From the NCBI GenBank assembly GCA_022720335.1, contig JAIHVJ010000030.1, positions 1-17,409 of the forward strand: a stretch of DNA of 17,409 bases. Reading direction: 5' to 3'. Below the pieces are notes generated by a model. It saw only the letters and a program-made list of their open reading frames with translations. It ran no database searches and was not told the DNA's origin. The position numbers and the translations under genes are program-made. The DNA comes from Collinsella sp. GTDB taxonomy: Bacteria; Actinomycetota; Coriobacteriia; Coriobacteriales; Coriobacteriaceae. This document shows, piece by piece, positions 15,147-17,409 of the stretch (position 1 is the first letter of the stretch; the number at the start of each line of letters is the position of its first letter).

Positions 15147-16529
15147 TTAGCGGGCTGTCGCTTTGGCTTGGGCGGCGCGATAGGTGCGTGCCGGGTGGCA
15201 GAGTAATACCGCCACGACCATAAAGAACGCCGTGGTGCCCAGGCTGATGGGGTAGACCATCATGATGTTCGCAAAGGTGCGGAAGTGCGGGAACACGCAG
15301 AACACCCAATAGAAGCGGATGCCGCAGACACAGATCATGGTGATGAGGGCGGGCATGAGCGAGATACCAAAGCCGCGCAGGTAGCCGGACATGTTTTCGT
15401 AGAACATGCTAAAGGCGTACGCCGGGAAAATCGAGCACACGCGGATATAGCCGATCGAGACGATGTTGGGATCGCTGTTGAACAGCGATAGGATTTCGCG
15501 CCCGAGGCCGACAATAACGATAATCGTGGTGAGGGCAACGATACCGCCTTCGACCAGGCAGACCTTAAGCGTTTTGGTGCAGCGGTCGATCTGGCGAGCA
15601 CCGTGGTTTTGTCCCACAAAGGTGGTGCAAGCCTGGCTAAAACTGTTGAGCAGGTTGTAGCACACGTACTCCAGGCTCATGGCGGCGCTCGATGCCGCCA
15701 TGACCTCGGTGCCCAGGCTGTTGATGGCGGACTGGATGATGATGTTGGCGACGGCAAAGACAGCGCTTTGGATGCCGGCGGGCAGTCCGATCTTGACGAT
15801 GCGCTTGAGGGCGACGGGGTCGATAGCCAGGTCGCGTGGGGTGACGCGGACGACGGAGTCGGTCTTGAGCAGGCGGATAAAGAGTGTAGCGGCGCTGACG
15901 GTGTAGGCGATGGCGGTGGCGATGGCGACGCCCGCGACGCCCCAGTGGAGTACGGGGACAAAGATGAGGTCCAGGCCAATGTTGAGGACGGTGGACACGG
16001 CAAGCGCCTGCAGCGGCATGCGGGTGATGCCGACGGAGCGGAAGATCGCGGCCTCAAAGTTGTAGAGCAAGATTGAGGGCAGGCTGAGCAAAAAGACGCG
16101 CAGGTAGAGCGAGGCGAGCGGCATGGTTTCGGCGGGAACGTTGAGCGCGGCGAGCATGGGCTCGGCAAAGATCTCGCCCAGAGCGATGACGACAAAGCCC
16201 ACGAGCGCCATTAAGATCGAGGTATGGACGGCGCGTTTGACCATGTTCTGATCGTTGCGGCCGATAGCGTTGGCGATGACCACGTTGGAGCCAAGCGACA
16301 TGCCAATAAACAGGTTGAGCATAAGACTGGTAAGCGGGACATTGGAGCCGACCGCCGCCATGGCGAGGGTTCCCTGGTCGCCCGAGAAGTTACCGATGAT
16401 GACCGTGGCGATGAGGTTCGACAGCTGCTCCAAGATGCTCGTGGCGGCCACGGGGAAGGCGAACAGGGGAATATTGCGCCACAGCGAGCCGGTGGTCATG
16501 TCAATGTGCTTAGATACGGTGTCAGCCAT
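15147..16529 (-). CDS. MATE family efflux transporter
   Basis: A 460-residue protein with twelve predicted membrane helices in two MatE domains. The first starts NIPLFAFPVAATSILEQLSN, with GMSLGSNVVIANAIGRND marking the cytoplasmic loop. The second starts RIVKIGLPAGIQSAVFAVAN, with SFSQACTTFVGQNHGARQ as the equivalent loop. MATE proteins expel cationic drugs or metabolites using Na+ or H+. Start ATG at 16529 has only a weak GAGAG site upstream. It is convergent with the LysR gene (27 bp apart, no visible terminator) and divergent from rlmA across the second palindromic repeat. Confidence 0.93.
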   Translation of the reverse strand: MADTVSKHIDMTTGSLWRNIPLFAFPVAATSILEQLSNLIATVIIGNFSGDQGTLAMAAVGSNVPLTSLMLNLFIGMSLGSNVVIANAIGRNDQNMVKRAVHTSILMALVGFVVIALGEIFAEPMLAALNVPAETMPLASLYLRVFLLSLPSILLYNFEAAIFRSVGITRMPLQALAVSTVLNIGLDLIFVPVLHWGVAGVAIATAIAYTVSAATLFIRLLKTDSVVRVTPRDLAIDPVALKRIVKIGLPAGIQSAVFAVANIIIQSAINSLGTEVMAASSAAMSLEYVCYNLLNSFSQACTTFVGQNHGARQIDRCTKTLKVCLVEGGIVALTTIIVIVGLGREILSLFNSDPNIVSIGYIRVCSIFPAYAFSMFYENMSGYLRGFGISLMPALITMICVCGIRFYWVFCVFPHFRTFANIMMVYPISLGTTAFFMVVAVLLCHPARTYRAAQAKATAR

Positions 16530-16592
16530 GCGCTCTCAATCTCTAACATGCTCTTTCGTGCTTATTTGCGCAGACGATGATACTCCTAATCG

Positions 16593-16652
16593 ACTAGTCA
16601 TTGGGGACGTTCTTAAACGACTGGTCATTCAAGAACGTCCCCAATGACTAGG
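16593..16652. repeat. Palindromic repeat copy 2
   Basis: The left arm 16593-16614 and right arm 16631-16652 pair at 21 of 22 positions around a 16-nt centre (GACTGGTCATT shared with copy 1). The left arm is identical to 1381-1402. As in copy 1, the next plus-strand gene begins shortly after the right arm, and both copies have the same orientation to that gene. Confidence 0.92.
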
Positions 16653-16666
16653 TGGGGAAGGCGTGC

Positions 16667-16672
16667 GACAAT
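16667..16672 (+). promoter_or_regulatory. Putative -10 box (GACAAT) of rlmA
   Basis: GGCGTGCGACAATGG ends 35 nt before the ATG. TGACTA at the end of the repeat (16645-16650) lies 16 bp upstream and could act as a weak -35, which would make the repeat part of the promoter. Confidence 0.35.
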
Positions 16673-16707
16673 GGTGGGCGTTGTGTTGTTCGCGCTAAGG
16701 AGTTGCC

Positions 16708-17409
16708 ATGTTGTTGTGTCCCGTTTGCCATGAGCCGTTGGTGGATGACGAACGCGGTGCTGCATGCGCGGGCGGACACCGGTTTGACCGTGCGCGCGAG
16801 GGCTATCTGTATCTGCTGCGCTCGTCCAAGAGCGGTGACTCCATGGGTGATCCCAAGTCGCAGGCGCGCAGCCGTCGTGACTTTCTGAACCGTGGATACT
16901 ACGCGCCGTTGCGCGATGCGATGATCGAGCTGGTGCGCAAGCGGGTGTCTGGGTGTGCTGCGTCTACGAATGGCCCCATGACGCTGCTCGACATTTGCTG
17001 CGGCGAAGGTTACTACACCAGCGCCATGGGCGCGGTGCCGGGCGTGGATGCTTACGGTTTCGACCTGGGCAAAGAGATGGTGCGCCTTGCCGCCAAGCGC
17101 GGCGATGCGACCTACTTCGTGGCCAACATGAAGGACATCTCCGTGGCCGATGGCGCCTTCGATATGGTGACCGAGCTCTTCGCTCCCTTTAACGAGCGCG
17201 AATTTGCCCGCGTGCTGGCGCCAGAGGGCTCGCTCTACACCGTGGTGCCGGGCGCCCGTCATCTGTTTGGGCTCAAGGAGGTGCTCTACGACACGCCATA
17301 CCTTAACGATGAGAAGCTGCCGAAGACCACCGAGCTCGAGTTGGTCGGAACGCAGCGGGTATCTGCGAATATTACGCTTCAGACCCAGGCCGACATCGAG
17401 GCGGTGTTC
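16708..17409 (+). CDS. rlmA: 23S rRNA (guanine-N1)-methyltransferase RlmA-type, 3' end outside the window
   Basis: The first 234 residues of an RlmA-family enzyme, which methylates N1 of a guanine in 23S rRNA helix 35 (G745 in RlmA-I, G748 in RlmA-II). The N-terminal zinc ribbon has ligands Cys4, Cys7, Cys20 and His24, then RFDRAREGYLYLL. Next come the family's GDxxxQxxxRRxFL segment and SAM motif LLDICCGEGYYT (93-104). GFDLGKEMVRLAAKR and the TELFAPFNEREFARVLAPEG region follow, then VPGARHLFGLKEVLYD. The frame is open to the window edge; the full protein is usually about 270-280 residues. ATG at 16708 follows AAGGAG. Which of the two guanines is the target cannot be told. Confidence 0.92.
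   Translation, partial: MLLCPVCHEPLVDDERGAACAGGHRFDRAREGYLYLLRSSKSGDSMGDPKSQARSRRDFLNRGYYAPLRDAMIELVRKRVSGCAASTNGPMTLLDICCGEGYYTSAMGAVPGVDAYGFDLGKEMVRLAAKRGDATYFVANMKDISVADGAFDMVTELFAPFNEREFARVLAPEGSLYTVVPGARHLFGLKEVLYDTPYLNDEKLPKTTELELVGTQRVSANITLQTQADIEAVF

Overview
The window is about 17.4 kb of GC-rich, gene-dense chromosome. It most likely comes from a high-GC Gram-positive gut anaerobe of the Coriobacteriia; the gene set and signals fit Collinsella, but that rests on general resemblance, not a search. Supporting signs are strong AAAGGAG-type ribosome sites, a YtrA-type GntR/ABC module, an EFR1-type flavodoxin/ferredoxin domain, and several recurring -10-like boxes (TACAAT or GACAAT). 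There are no rRNA, tRNA, CRISPR, transposase or phage genes.

Layout. At 1-1264 (minus) is the N-terminal part of an exported tandem solute-binding sensor protein, broken by a one-base deletion. A palindromic repeat (1357-1440) separates it from three plus-strand genes: a two-TM potassium-channel-like protein, a LOG-family nucleotide phosphoribohydrolase, and a ClC-type ion transporter fused to part of a flavodoxin domain and two 4Fe-4S clusters. At 4600-8600 all genes are on the minus strand: a class I methyltransferase, a DMT/EamA transporter with strikingly similar halves, and a GntR-ABC ATPase-ABC permease operon that probably represses itself through a 34-bp dyad at 8623-8656.

The 8596-9144 gap is the strangest part of the window. 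It holds four 60-bp inverted-repeat elements at an exact 80-bp period (8701, 8781, 8861, 8941). Their arms covary and their 25-bp centres diverge. To its right are prfC (release factor 3), then a likely operon of a queuosine-precursor (VUT-family) transporter and a short-chain dehydrogenase. The transporter leader can form an H-type pseudoknot ending at the ribosome site, reminiscent of preQ1 riboswitches.

The right third holds ung (minus), an EamA transporter (minus) divergent from a LysR regulator (plus) with a good LysR-type operator between them, a MATE efflux gene (minus), a second copy of the palindromic repeat (16593-16652), and the start of rlmA (plus), which runs off the right end.

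Most genes are housekeeping or small-molecule transport and do not form one pathway. Local partnerships are GntR with its ABC exporter, LysR with the EamA transporter, and the VUT transporter with the SDR. The points most worth following are the 80-bp dyad array, the ClC/EFR1 fusion, the pseudoknot leader and the repeat pair lying beside promoters.
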